This document shows, piece by piece, positions 1 to 9,355 of a stretch of DNA of 64,000 nucleotides (position 1 is its first letter; each line of letters begins with the position of its first letter). The notes beneath the pieces are model-generated. The model had not been told where the DNA came from. It was given only the letters and a program-made list of their open reading frames with translations, and searched no databases. The translations under genes were made by a program, and so were the position numbers. Source of the stretch: B1 sp964355075 (GTDB lineage: Bacteria > Bacteroidota > Bacteroidia > UKL13-3); contig CAYHCF010000013.1 of the NCBI GenBank assembly GCA_964355075.1, positions 1 through 64,000 on the forward strand, in the 5' to 3' direction.

Positions 1-30
1 AAATTCCGGTCAGAAATTGGTTAAGCAGGT

Positions 31-1206
31 TCAAAACAATTCTCCCGGATGCATTTGTATGAATTGTTGCCAGCTAATGCCTTTTGGTGAGATTTGGTAA
101 AACTTCTGAGGTTTGAATTTTGCCACGAATTTATCCATACCTTTTCCTGTTTGTCCGGATGTTTTTATTTCGATGGCAATGGTTTTTCCGGCATACGTCA
201 GGATGTAATCAACTTCATCTGCTCCTTCACGATAATAGCTTAATGCATATCCTTCCTCCCGATAGCTCAAAAGATATGCACCCACGCATGATTCAACCAC
301 CCTTCCCCATAATTTTGGATTTTCCTGGGCTGACTTTAGATTCTCAACTTTGTATGTATTCATTAATGCATTGTTAAATACTTGAAATCTAGGACTTGAA
401 TTCCTCATTCTGGCTCTATCTCCGGCATATTTTGGTATTCCTGTTAATAAGCCTGCCCCATCTAATAATCGGAGGTAATGCGCCAGAGTAGTTGTGTTTC
501 CGGCATCCTGCAGTTGTCCCATCACTTTTGTATAGGAAAGAATTTGCCCTGAATATTGGGCACCTAATTCAAATAGACTTCTTAATAAAGCAGGCTTATC
601 TATTCGGGTAAGCATCAACACATCCTTTGAAATGGCTGTTTCAATCAACGATTCCCGAATGTATTGTTTCCAGCGTTGTTCGTCCTGAACCAAATCTGCC
701 GCTCCGGGGTATGCGCCAAACCAGGCATAAGCTTCCGGACTAAAGTCAAAAGCTTCCTGCATTTCTGAAAAGCGCCAATGGGGTATATGAGTCATTTCGA
801 ACCTTCCGGCCAGAGATTCGGTTAATCCCTGTTGAAGAAGTAAGCGTGAAGACCCTAATAAAATAAGATGAATGGGTTGTTTGTTGATGCGGTCTTCATC
901 CCAAAGTTGCTTTACCTTTTCGCTCCACTGATGGATTTTTTGAATTTCGTCAATTGCCAAAACAAAAGGCGTTTCAGCTTTCTTTTGCAGCAGACGTGCC
1001 TCATTCCATTGTAATTCCAACCAGACATGTCCTAAAGTTGTGAAAGCGTCTGCACTAATATACTTATTTGGAAGATTGATTTGCCCTAAAACCTGCTTCA
1101 CCAAGGTAGTTTTACCTACTTGTCGTGGACCGGCAAGCACCTGTATGCGGTTTACCGGCTCATTTAACCGATTCGTAAGTACCTTGTAATAAACTCTTTG
1201 AATCAT
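31..1206 (-). CDS. AAA-family ATPase with DUF4143 and nuclease-like C-terminus
   Basis: A 391-residue ATPase of the widespread AAA_14/DUF4143 type. Walker A (GPRQVGKTT) is at residues 26-34 and Walker B (FVLAIDEIQ) near 82-90. The C-terminal third has a PD-(D/E)XK-like pattern (EVDYIL, then IAIEIKTSG). The family's function is poorly defined; members are often mobile and have been linked to defence or stress, which is family knowledge and not shown here. The gene stands alone, and the start codon lies 12 bp from two tandem palindromes that look like its operator. Family assignment is firm, role unknown. Confidence 0.9.
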   Translation of the reverse strand: MIQRVYYKVLTNRLNEPVNRIQVLAGPRQVGKTTLVKQVLGQINLPNKYISADAFTTLGHVWLELQWNEARLLQKKAETPFVLAIDEIQKIHQWSEKVKQLWDEDRINKQPIHLILLGSSRLLLQQGLTESLAGRFEMTHIPHWRFSEMQEAFDFSPEAYAWFGAYPGAADLVQDEQRWKQYIRESLIETAISKDVLMLTRIDKPALLRSLFELGAQYSGQILSYTKVMGQLQDAGNTTTLAHYLRLLDGAGLLTGIPKYAGDRARMRNSSPRFQVFNNALMNTYKVENLKSAQENPKLWGRVVESCVGAYLLSYREEGYALSYYREGADEVDYILTYAGKTIAIEIKTSGQTGKGMDKFVAKFKPQKFYQISPKGISWQQFIQMHPGELF

Positions 1207-1218
1207 ATGTTATAATTT

Positions 1219-1257
1219 ACTCAATGTATTGAGCAAAATTACTCAATATCTTGAGTA
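1219..1257. promoter_or_regulatory. two tandem palindromic operators before the DUF4143 ATPase
   Basis: Two copies of ACTCAA-N4-TTGAG(T/C) occur at 1219-1234 and 1241-1256, 22 bp apart start to start, which is about two helical turns. The second extends to 7-bp arms (1240-1257). They sit directly upstream of the start codon of the minus-strand ATPase gene. Spacing and position suggest cooperative binding of a dimeric repressor, possibly the gene product itself; that part is inference. Confidence 0.6.
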
Positions 1258-1600
1258 AAGCAATATTTTTTTTAATTTCGAAATAAGCTCAAGCAAATTT
1301 TTATAAGAAATATGAAATTAATAGGGTTGTTTTTTCAATTACTTTGCTATTAATCATTCATCAATTGAAATTTACCGGCGAATATTCTTCCAACGGTACA
1401 CCGGATTGCGATTGTTACAAGATTCTGGAAGGAACAATATGACTATTTTCGACTTTCTTTCCAATTTCTCCTTTATCGCTTTTTCGGCCAGGCAACCCTG
1501 TTTGATAATCTGCATGAATGAAATTTGTGAATGTTGCGCGGCATAAAATTCTTGATCTAGTTTTGATTTATGGCGCCGCACTTTTTTGGTTGTGCATCCA

Positions 1601-1653
1601 TTAACCCCGGGCTAAAGCCCAGGGCTATTAATATTGAACCCATTCCGGGTTAA
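1601..1653. repeat. REP-like nested palindrome
   Basis: TTAACCC at 1601-1607 is mirrored by GGGTTAA at 1647-1653, and GGGCT-AA-AGCCC at 1609-1620 forms an inner hairpin. The GC-rich stem in an AT-rich intergenic region resembles REP-type palindromes spread by Y1 (RAYT) transposases. No second copy was seen in the window, so the class is uncertain. Confidence 0.4.
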
Positions 1654-1668
1654 TACATCCTTTAAAAT

Positions 1669-3759
1669 TCAATTTTCAATTTTGAGGCCATTTCGCAAAC
1701 CGACAAATTCAATCTCCACATCATCCATCAGAATTGTTTTTTTTGCGTTGTTCCAGAGATAGATTTTCATGATATCGTTGGGGCTTTTTATGGGTGGAAG
1801 CACTACCTGAGCTTGCTTTTGCAACCAAACTCCTCTTTCGCTTTGCTTTGCCGAATGGAGTCTTTTTAATGCATGCCAGTAATAGGATTTTCCTGTAAAT
1901 GTTTCGAGCGAAACAACAAATACGGCCTCTGAATTTACTGCTATGTTTTTTTCCCAAAAAGAAATATTCAGTCCTATTGAATCCCGGTTAAACAGTGAAT
2001 CTAATTTTGATAAAGCCAAACCGGAACTGAATTCTTGTATGCTGTCAACATACGTAATCCATTCTCCTGAATGGGCAATATTGCTACCCGCTTTTATTCT
2101 AGGTTCACCCCAACCTGCTTGTGGCGATTCAAAATCATTTGTCAATGTAAGCAGGATTTTTCCTTTGAGCGGCTTGTAAATTTTTTCTTCCGGTAGCAGT
2201 TTGAAAACGCTAACTAATTTTGCGTTCTCAACTTTTACCGAAAATATTTCTTTTTGGTAAGGATAATCTTTTGGGTGACCCCGGTAATCACCGATAAAAT
2301 AATCGGCATCCTCCAAATCATCTGTAAAATATAATCTTTTCCGCTGCTCAAAGGGTAAAATTTGTTGGTTCAGTACACCGGGTAGATGGTCGGATTTAAC
2401 GTTGATTATTTCTGAGAAATCAACTTTAAGAATTTCCTCCAAAGCTTTTCGAGAGGATAAACCCCAATAATCCATTTCGAAATTCTGCTTTATTTTTTGA
2501 TAATCGGTTCCCGCTAAATAATTAAAATATACATTTTGAAAAGGATGTAATTGAATCATGGTAAAGGAAGTTCTGGCAAATGATCCCAATAACAAAAGTG
2601 TTAATGCAAGGTTCCCGAATTTTATTTTGGAAGCCAATTGAAATAAGTATTGAATGCCCATAACAGCTATCAATATAAAGGCAGCATAAATGAAAAAGAC
2701 ATGTCGCCAGGCATCATATACTACGCTGTTTAAAACTATGATTGAAAGTATGGGTGTGAAAAAACAAATGATGATCAGGATTGTGTTTTTCTTGTTTTTT
2801 ATTGTTTGAATAGGTTCACCCAAAAGAGTTGTAAAAAATTTTATCAGACCTATACCAAATAGAAAGAGATAAAAGACGGGAGTTGTGATAGCGATCCAAA
2901 CGGGTAAATAATGCCAGGGAATTTTTCTTGAATCAATATTTTCACCCAGGTATAATACGTTGCTATCCCATTGGTAAAGACTCATTTCTTTAAAAGCATT
3001 TTTGAAATGATAGATGGGATCCTCCCACAAAACAGGCCAGAACAGGTAAATAAAGGCAATCAGGGAAATGAAGAATACAACAAAACTTCCATAAACAATT
3101 TTGGGCTTTCTTTTGGAATAGATTGACTCCCCGATTTCCAGAAAAAGAAATACAATACTCAGCATGGGAAGAACAATAGCTATGATGCGAATATCTATTG
3201 CAAAACCGCAAATAAACGCATGAACCAAAGCCATTAAATAAGTTTGCTTTTGATGAAAAAGGAACAATGAATATAACCCGATTACAAAGAAGGACAAGAG
3301 AATAATATCCTTTGAATTATAAAAGGATTCGGCAAAAATTCTCGGACTCAACACATACATCAAACAGCCTGCCAGGGCAAGTTTCCAGTCTTTGAATAGG
3401 TGAATCAATAATAGGTAGAGAAAAACCAGGGATACGAAAAAGACCAGAAAATTTACCAGGTGGCGCATCAGATATACCTCGCGTGTATCCTTAAGTTTTA
3501 ATAGTTTTTCAATCATTACGAGTCCGAGTTCAAATGCGGGGCCATGGTATTTATCTCCGGAAGCCAAAAGACTTTCTTTATCTCCGTGAATCACATAATT
3601 ATAATTGGTGAGTCCGATACTTTTCCACTGCATGCCTTCATCCCAGGACAAGCCATAGTCTTTATAAATGCTAAAGCCGCTTATAAAAAAAAGCACAAAG
3701 AATGCCAGAACAACTTTTTTGGAATGATGGTTCAGAAATGTAATTGTTTTATTGAGCAT
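1669..3759 (-). CDS. GT39-like membrane glycosyltransferase
   Basis: A 696-residue integral membrane protein with about ten hydrophobic segments in the first 420 residues and a soluble C-terminal region of about 270 residues. The motif SWDEG in the first outer loop after the N-terminal helix matches the acidic catalytic loop of GT-C enzymes of family 39 (protein mannosyltransferase/ArnT type), which transfer sugars from polyprenyl-phosphate donors at the periplasmic face. The C-terminal part (LTNDFESPQAGWGE and after) looks like a beta-sandwich domain. Acceptor and donor cannot be read from sequence. It stands alone and diverges from the cold-shock gene. Confidence 0.75.
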   Translation of the reverse strand: MLNKTITFLNHHSKKVVLAFFVLFFISGFSIYKDYGLSWDEGMQWKSIGLTNYNYVIHGDKESLLASGDKYHGPAFELGLVMIEKLLKLKDTREVYLMRHLVNFLVFFVSLVFLYLLLIHLFKDWKLALAGCLMYVLSPRIFAESFYNSKDIILLSFFVIGLYSLFLFHQKQTYLMALVHAFICGFAIDIRIIAIVLPMLSIVFLFLEIGESIYSKRKPKIVYGSFVVFFISLIAFIYLFWPVLWEDPIYHFKNAFKEMSLYQWDSNVLYLGENIDSRKIPWHYLPVWIAITTPVFYLFLFGIGLIKFFTTLLGEPIQTIKNKKNTILIIICFFTPILSIIVLNSVVYDAWRHVFFIYAAFILIAVMGIQYLFQLASKIKFGNLALTLLLLGSFARTSFTMIQLHPFQNVYFNYLAGTDYQKIKQNFEMDYWGLSSRKALEEILKVDFSEIINVKSDHLPGVLNQQILPFEQRKRLYFTDDLEDADYFIGDYRGHPKDYPYQKEIFSVKVENAKLVSVFKLLPEEKIYKPLKGKILLTLTNDFESPQAGWGEPRIKAGSNIAHSGEWITYVDSIQEFSSGLALSKLDSLFNRDSIGLNISFWEKNIAVNSEAVFVVSLETFTGKSYYWHALKRLHSAKQSERGVWLQKQAQVVLPPIKSPNDIMKIYLWNNAKKTILMDDVEIEFVGLRNGLKIEN

Positions 3760-3925
3760 GAAAAGAAATTTCAGGAAATTATCTGATGAGCAATTTTAAC
3801 TTTAATTCCGTTCACAACCAATAGCTATAGAATTTTAGGGGCTTCGGGATTGATGCCAGGTCAATAATTTCAAATCAAAGTTTTGTTCCCTGATTCATTT
3901 GAATAAATAATTCAAAATAATGACC

Positions 3926-3933
3926 TATCTTTG
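3926..3933 (+). promoter_or_regulatory. -7 box TATCTTTG for the cold-shock gene
   Basis: TATCTTTG fits the Bacteroidota -7 consensus TAnnTTTG. A TTTG lies 24 nt upstream (3898-3901), slightly beyond the usual spacing. A start about 5 nt downstream would leave a 5' untranslated region of roughly 90 nt before the cold-shock gene, as is common for such genes. Confidence 0.45.
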
Positions 3934-4026
3934 AAGTCCTTAACTATTTCAAAAGCTAAATCTTCCTGAAAGCCTTAGCACTGATAATATTAAGAAACTA
4001 ATATAAAAACCAATTAACAATAAATA

Positions 4027-4575
4027 ATGGCTAAATCGCAGGAAACATTCAGTAAGAAAGAAAAAGAAAAATTAAAACTTAAAAAGAGAAAAGAAAAAGA
4101 GGAAAGGAGAGAGGAGCGCAAAGCCAATTCGGTAAAAGGCCTTGGTTTGGAAGATATGTTGGCATACGTTGACGAAAACGGAAACCTGTCATCTACTCCA
4201 CCGGATCCTAAAAAAAGAAGGGTAGTCAATCAGGAGGATATGTTGATTGGAGTTGCCAGACAGGCTCCTGCCGGTCCCGAAGACTTGATACACAAGGGTA
4301 TTATTACTTTTTTCAATGATTCAAAGGGATATGGATTTATTAAAGATTTAAAAAATCAGGAAAGTGTTTTTGTTCACGTCAATGGTTTGATGGATCAGGT
4401 AAAAGAGAATGATAAAGTTATATTTGAAATAGAAAAGACCCATAAGGGGGCAAATGCCATCCGGGTAAAATTGGATAAGCCCGAAAAGGTAAAACCTATC
4501 CCTGCACCGGTTGAAGCCGTAAATATTGAATCACCGGTTCCGGATGAGACGGTGTCTGAAGAAAAAGTCGACTAG
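4027..4575 (+). CDS. cold-shock domain protein with basic N-terminal extension
   Basis: The 182-residue protein has a lysine/arginine/glutamate-rich helical N-terminus (about residues 1-35), a linker with a PDPKKRR stretch, then a cold-shock OB-fold at about 95-155. There the RNP1-like element KGYGFI and RNP2-like element VFVHV are clear. Cold-shock domains bind single-stranded RNA or DNA and melt secondary structure. The long charged N-terminus is typical of a Bacteroidota subfamily and differs from stand-alone CspA (about 70 residues). A strong terminator follows. Confidence 0.88.
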   Translation: MAKSQETFSKKEKEKLKLKKRKEKEERREERKANSVKGLGLEDMLAYVDENGNLSSTPPDPKKRRVVNQEDMLIGVARQAPAGPEDLIHKGIITFFNDSKGYGFIKDLKNQESVFVHVNGLMDQVKENDKVIFEIEKTHKGANAIRVKLDKPEKVKPIPAPVEAVNIESPVPDETVSEEKVD

Positions 4576-4599
4576 ATATTTCAATCATATTATAAAACA

Positions 4600-4637
4600 A
4601 AAACCCCTGCTAAGTTTGATACTTAACAGGGGTTTTT
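4600..4637. terminator. bidirectional intrinsic terminator
   Basis: AAAACCCCTG near 4600 pairs with CAGGGGTTTTT ending at 4637; the stem continues through TAAGT/ACTTA with one mismatch around the loop TTGAT. It ends in a T-run on both strands and sits between the convergent cold-shock and protease-like genes. Confidence 0.9.
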
Positions 4638-4660
4638 AATTTTTTGGGAGATCCAATACG

Positions 4661-5794
4661 CTAATAATCTACTTCGATCAGATACACATTCTTGCTCAAA
4701 ATTTTAACTTTCTCAGCAAGGGGTTTTGCCGCAATTAGATTTTTGGCAGGCATCTTTACTTTATAGGGTAATACATCCAAAAAGCTCTTTAAATAGACTG
4801 CTTTTATGCAATAGCTTGCATTTTCATCCTTGTCGTGCTTATAGTTAATAATTCCAATCAAAGCGCCCTTTTTATCAAATACAGGTCCGCCCACATTCCC
4901 ATTGGTAACTTGTGCACTAACCTGATAGGAAGTGGCATCACCTTTGTAACCTAATTTAGAACTTACTATGCCGCTGCCGAGTCTAACTTCCTCCCCGGTT
5001 GTGGCTGTTAAGGGATATCCTAAAACATATACATCATTACCTGCTTCAAGCGGCATGCTATTGATGGTAAGCTGACTGTATGCCTTAACAGTAGTATCTT
5101 CAAGGCTGAGAAGCGCCAGGTCATTGATTTGATCGGTATGCCTAATATAGGCATAATAAGACCTTGAAAAATCACCCCTTAATCCTTTTATTTTTATTGA
5201 TTTTGCTTTTTCAACAACATGAAGGTTGGTAACGATTAGGTTTTTATTGATTAAAAATCCGGTGCATTTGGCAAATTTAGGGTTCTCGGCTTCTATTCTG
5301 GCCCTTTCCGTTTCAACATCTTCTACGGTAGGGTATATTTTTTCGAAGTAATAAATATTGCTTTCCGTAACACTTTCATCCGTTTTGCTCTTGGTTTTTT
5401 CTTTATGAACCCTGAAACTGGTTTCACTCATAAATTCTACTTCCTTTGGAATCCCATCATAAAAGGTTGCTTCAAGGGTTTTAATATAATCTCTTTTCTT
5501 AATTTGCATAAATGATTTTTGATTAATCATCCTGCTGCCATTGGTAATCCAATAGGCATTAAAAGCATCGCCACTGGCAATGATCGCAACATTTATCGGG
5601 GCTATTGGAACACGAACGGGCTCATCATTATTTTTTTGGGTATAGGATGCGTATTTATAGATTCCTTCCAGGTTATCAATGGTAAGAATATTGCTTTTCA
5701 GGTAGGCGTAAGCACCTTCTTCACTTTTAATAGTTTGACCAAAAAGATTACCAAAACCTATTGCCGTTGCAATGAGCAAGATTACATTTTTCAT
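4661..5794 (-). CDS. secreted trypsin-fold protein, likely inactive protease
   Basis: The 377-residue protein has a signal peptide (MKNVILLIATAIGFGNLFGQ). Its C-terminal half matches S1C/trypsin-like proteases: GFLINKNLIVTNLHVV carries the catalytic histidine and NDLALL the aspartate. The nucleophile motif usually GNSGGPV reads NGNVGGPV, so valine (GTG codon) replaces the catalytic serine. The flanking sequence (PVFDKKGALIGIINYK) is well kept, arguing for a retained fold with another role, such as binding or chaperoning, rather than decay. The N-terminal region of about 170 residues is not recognised. Confidence 0.75.
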   Translation of the reverse strand: MKNVILLIATAIGFGNLFGQTIKSEEGAYAYLKSNILTIDNLEGIYKYASYTQKNNDEPVRVPIAPINVAIIASGDAFNAYWITNGSRMINQKSFMQIKKRDYIKTLEATFYDGIPKEVEFMSETSFRVHKEKTKSKTDESVTESNIYYFEKIYPTVEDVETERARIEAENPKFAKCTGFLINKNLIVTNLHVVEKAKSIKIKGLRGDFSRSYYAYIRHTDQINDLALLSLEDTTVKAYSQLTINSMPLEAGNDVYVLGYPLTATTGEEVRLGSGIVSSKLGYKGDATSYQVSAQVTNGNVGGPVFDKKGALIGIINYKHDKDENASYCIKAVYLKSFLDVLPYKVKMPAKNLIAAKPLAEKVKILSKNVYLIEVDY

Positions 5795-5898
5795 ATGCTG
5801 TTTCCTTTTAATTTTTAATTTTTTGAGTTTGCTAATTTACTATTTCTTGCAAATAATAAAAGGAGATATTTATCTTTATCGCCAACAAACTTGATATT

Positions 5899-8800
5899 AT
5901 GAAAAAAACAGTTTCATCCATCTTCCTTATAACAGGAATTTTATTTTCGATGAATACACTTGCTCAGAAAAAAGCAGGGAATACACCAACTACTGACAAT
6001 CAGTGGAAAACTGAAACTTTTAATGGCCTGAGTTTTAGAAGCATTGGCCCCGCAATCACTTCCGGGCGTATTGCTGACTTTGCCGTGAATCCATCCAACC
6101 ATCGCGAGTATTTTGTGGCTTCTGCATCGGGTGGTGTTTGGAAAACAGATAACAGGGGAATTACCTATAATCCGGTATTCGATAATGAGGGTGCTTTCTC
6201 AATAGGCTGTGTGCGTATTGATCCGAACAATACCCATACCGTTTGGGTAGGATCAGGTGAAAACAATAACCAGCGCAGCGTAGCATACGGCGACGGTGTT
6301 TATAAATCTTTGGATGGAGGAAAATCATGGAAAAACATGGGATTAAAAAATTCGGAACATACCGGAATGATTGCCATTGATCCTAAAAATTCTGACATCG
6401 TTTATGTTGCAGCGTATGGTCCGCTTTGGAAAGCAGGGGGCGACAGGGGTATTTATAAAACTACCGATGGAGGCAAAACCTGGAAGCAGATTTTGTTTGT
6501 AAGTGAAAATACAGGTTTTAACGAAATACACATTGACCCGCGCAACAGCAATGTTTTGTATGCCTGTGCCCACCAGCGCAGGAGGCAACTCTTTTCCTAC
6601 ATAAGTGGAGGCCCTGAATCTAATCTTTACAAAAGCAATGATGGGGGTATAACCTGGGATACCCTATCAAATGGTCTTCCCGACGGAGATAAAGGAAGGA
6701 TTGGAATATCCGTTTCTCCTGCAAATCCAGATTATTTATATGCAATCATCGAAGCATCTGACAAAAAAGGGGGCGTATTTCGCTCGGTAAATCGGGGAGC
6801 AAATTGGGAAAAGATGAGCGATCATTCAACAGCCGGAAATTATTATGGAGAAATTTTTTGTGATCCCAAAGATGTTAACAAGGTTTTTTATGTTGATTTC
6901 TGGATTATGGTTTCTACAGACGGAGGCCGGACTTTTAATAAAATTGGTGAAAAATACAAGCATGTAGATAATCATGCGCTTTGGATTGATCCGAATGAAA
7001 CGCAGCATCTTTTGGTGGGGTGTGACGGGGGCATTTACGAAACCTATGATTTTGGTGCGAACTGGCAATTTAAAGCTAATTTGCCGGTTACCCAGTTTTA
7101 CAAAGTTGCGGTCGACAATGCATTTCCATTTTACAATGTATATGGAGGAACCCAGGATAACAACTCATTGGGCGGGCCTTCGCGAACCATCAGCGCCAAC
7201 GGTATTAGCAATGCAGATTGGTTTTTTACGCAGGAAGGTGATGGCTTTGAATCTCAAATTGATCCGGATGACCCTAACATTGTTTATTGCCAATCACAGT
7301 ATGGTGGCTTAGGTCGTTTTGATAAGAAAACCGGAGAGATCGTGGACATTAAGCCTACCGAAGGAGAAAAAGATGCTGCTTTCAGGTGGAACTGGGATGC
7401 ACCGCTGATCATTTCTTCGCACAAGCATTCGCGTATTTATTACGGTGCAAATAAATTGTTTCGCAGTGATGACCGTGGCAATTCGTGGACTACAATAAGC
7501 GGTGATCTTTCACGCCAATTAGACCGGAATAAATTACCCATGATGGGAAAAATCTGGAGCATGGATGCGGTAGCAAAAAACCAATCCACGGATTATTACG
7601 GACAACTCGTTTCCATTGCAGAAAGTAATTTTGATGAAAACCATCTGGTGCTTGGTACCGATGACGGTTTGATTCAGGTAACCACGGATGCCGGAAAAAA
7701 CTGGACGAAGATTGACAATATTCCGGGTGTGCCCGAAAGAACTTATGTGAATCAGATTATTGCTTCCCAACACAACAAGGATGTTTTTTACGCAACCTTT
7801 AACCATCACCGTTATGGTGATTTTAAACCTTATGTATTTAGAAGCAATGATGGAGGAAGAACATGGGCAGCAATACAAGGCGATCTTCCGGTAAGAGGTA
7901 GTGTTTATTCAATTGCCGAAGACCATTTGAATGCAAATTTGCTATTTGCCGGTACCGAGTTTGGCGTTTTTTTTACCATAAATGGGGGAAAGAACTGGGC
8001 TCAGCTTAAAGGGGGTTTACCCACCATAGCCGTTCGTGATATTACGATTCAAAAAAGAGAGAATGATCTTGTTATTGCCACTTTTGGGAGAGGATTTTAT
8101 ATACTTGATAATTATGCTCCACTGAGAAATCTAAAGCCGGATGATCTGAATAAAGAAGCACTCCTGCTGCCCATAAAAGATTCCTGGATGTTTAATGAAT
8201 GGAGGAAGTGGGGTTCACCGTTAAAAGGATTTCAGGGAGAAAGTTTTTACGCGGTACCTAATCCTCCGGTTGGCGCAGTTTTTACTTATTATTTAAAAGA
8301 AGATATCAAAACCCTAAAAGAAAAAAGGCAGGCTCTTGAAAAGGAGAAAATAAAGAATGGGGAGCCGGTTTATTATCCTACGGCTGATGCACTACATTTA
8401 GAAGATGAGCAGCCTGATCCTTATTTATTATTTACCCTAACAGATGAGAGCGGTTCCATTGTGAGAAAAATGAAAACGTCTGCAAAAAAAGGACTGAACC
8501 GGATTGTCTGGAATTTCCGTTACGCCTCATCAGGCCCGGTTGGCTTTTATACGCCCGATCCATCAAACCCATACGATCAGGCCGAAGTGGGCTATTTAGC
8601 AATGCCGGGTAATTATAAAGTTTCCCTGAGCAAATTTGAAGATGGAAAAATTACAGAGTTAGTGCCGGCCATTTCTTTCTTCACCAAATCGCTTCATGCC
8701 GATTCGTTGAATAAAACCGATAAAAAAGTGCTGGATGTATTTTGCAAAAAAGTGAGTGAGTTAAGAAGGTCAACCGGTGCAGCAGATAATTATAGAGGGG

Positions 8801-9180
8801 AGCTAGTCAATAAAATAAAATATATTAAACAGGCAATTCTTGAAACACCCAAAGAATTTAATAATTTAACAGAACAGGTATATACCATTGAAAAAAGGTT
8901 GAATGCAGTCAGTACCCAGTTGAACGGAGACGGAACTTTGGCAAGGCGTGAATTTGAGACACCACCTTCTATTAATGGTCGCATTGGCACCATTGAATAC
9001 ACTTTATGGAATGCATCGACTGTACCAACGCAATCTTTCATACAGTCCTATGATATTGCATTAAAACAATACGCAACCGTCATTACTGAAATCAAATCAC
9101 TGGATGCAGAAATAAAAAAGCTTGAAGCCATCTTAGAGCAAAACAAAGCACCTTATACGCCCGGAAGAATTCCGGAATAA
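5899..9180 (+). CDS. secreted VPS10/Asp-box beta-propeller protein
   Basis: A 1093-residue protein with a signal peptide ending near LAQ. At least nine Asp-box motifs (S/T-x-D-x-G-x-T/S-W), for example SLDGGKSW, TTDGGKTW, SNDGGITW, SDDRGNSW, TTDAGKNW and SNDGGRTW, mark one or two BNR/sortilin-type propellers over residues 60-730. A beta-sandwich and a helical region follow. Such proteins are often annotated as glycosyl hydrolases, but Asp-boxes are structural and no catalytic residues can be assigned. It is probably exported or surface-bound; no C-terminal T9SS domain is evident. Confidence 0.85.
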   Translation: MKKTVSSIFLITGILFSMNTLAQKKAGNTPTTDNQWKTETFNGLSFRSIGPAITSGRIADFAVNPSNHREYFVASASGGVWKTDNRGITYNPVFDNEGAFSIGCVRIDPNNTHTVWVGSGENNNQRSVAYGDGVYKSLDGGKSWKNMGLKNSEHTGMIAIDPKNSDIVYVAAYGPLWKAGGDRGIYKTTDGGKTWKQILFVSENTGFNEIHIDPRNSNVLYACAHQRRRQLFSYISGGPESNLYKSNDGGITWDTLSNGLPDGDKGRIGISVSPANPDYLYAIIEASDKKGGVFRSVNRGANWEKMSDHSTAGNYYGEIFCDPKDVNKVFYVDFWIMVSTDGGRTFNKIGEKYKHVDNHALWIDPNETQHLLVGCDGGIYETYDFGANWQFKANLPVTQFYKVAVDNAFPFYNVYGGTQDNNSLGGPSRTISANGISNADWFFTQEGDGFESQIDPDDPNIVYCQSQYGGLGRFDKKTGEIVDIKPTEGEKDAAFRWNWDAPLIISSHKHSRIYYGANKLFRSDDRGNSWTTISGDLSRQLDRNKLPMMGKIWSMDAVAKNQSTDYYGQLVSIAESNFDENHLVLGTDDGLIQVTTDAGKNWTKIDNIPGVPERTYVNQIIASQHNKDVFYATFNHHRYGDFKPYVFRSNDGGRTWAAIQGDLPVRGSVYSIAEDHLNANLLFAGTEFGVFFTINGGKNWAQLKGGLPTIAVRDITIQKRENDLVIATFGRGFYILDNYAPLRNLKPDDLNKEALLLPIKDSWMFNEWRKWGSPLKGFQGESFYAVPNPPVGAVFTYYLKEDIKTLKEKRQALEKEKIKNGEPVYYPTADALHLEDEQPDPYLLFTLTDESGSIVRKMKTSAKKGLNRIVWNFRYASSGPVGFYTPDPSNPYDQAEVGYLAMPGNYKVSLSKFEDGKITELVPAISFFTKSLHADSLNKTDKKVLDVFCKKVSELRRSTGAADNYRGELVNKIKYIKQAILETPKEFNNLTEQVYTIEKRLNAVSTQLNGDGTLARREFETPPSINGRIGTIEYTLWNASTVPTQSFIQSYDIALKQYATVITEIKSLDAEIKKLEAILEQNKAPYTPGRIPE

Positions 9181-9279
9181 GGAATGTTGAAATCCACCTG
9201 GCATTTATTACACATTTACATTGGAGTTATTAGACCGTCCGACGGGTTCGTAACAGGCCGCAGTTTGGAGCATCTAAGA

Positions 9280-9332
9280 CATGCGCGCATGCCGTAAATT
9301 AGCGTTTTAATAAGCGGAAAATTCGGCTTATT
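9280..9332. repeat. two palindromes between the propeller and Fic genes
   Basis: CATGCGCGCATG (9280-9291) is a perfect 12-bp palindrome. AATAAGC (9309-9315) pairs with GCTTATT (9326-9332), and GAA/TTC continues the stem after one mismatch. The second could be a weak hairpin between the convergent genes, although it lacks a long T-run. Nothing else is recognised in 9181-9355. Confidence 0.35.
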
Positions 9333-9355
9333 GTGTGTCACCTGCCGGGCGATTA

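Noticed and set aside
1372..1581. 69-codon minus-strand frame between the ATPase and glycosyltransferase genes
   Set aside because: No recognised similarity, no promoter, and no clear coding signal; it may be a gene fragment but cannot be supported.
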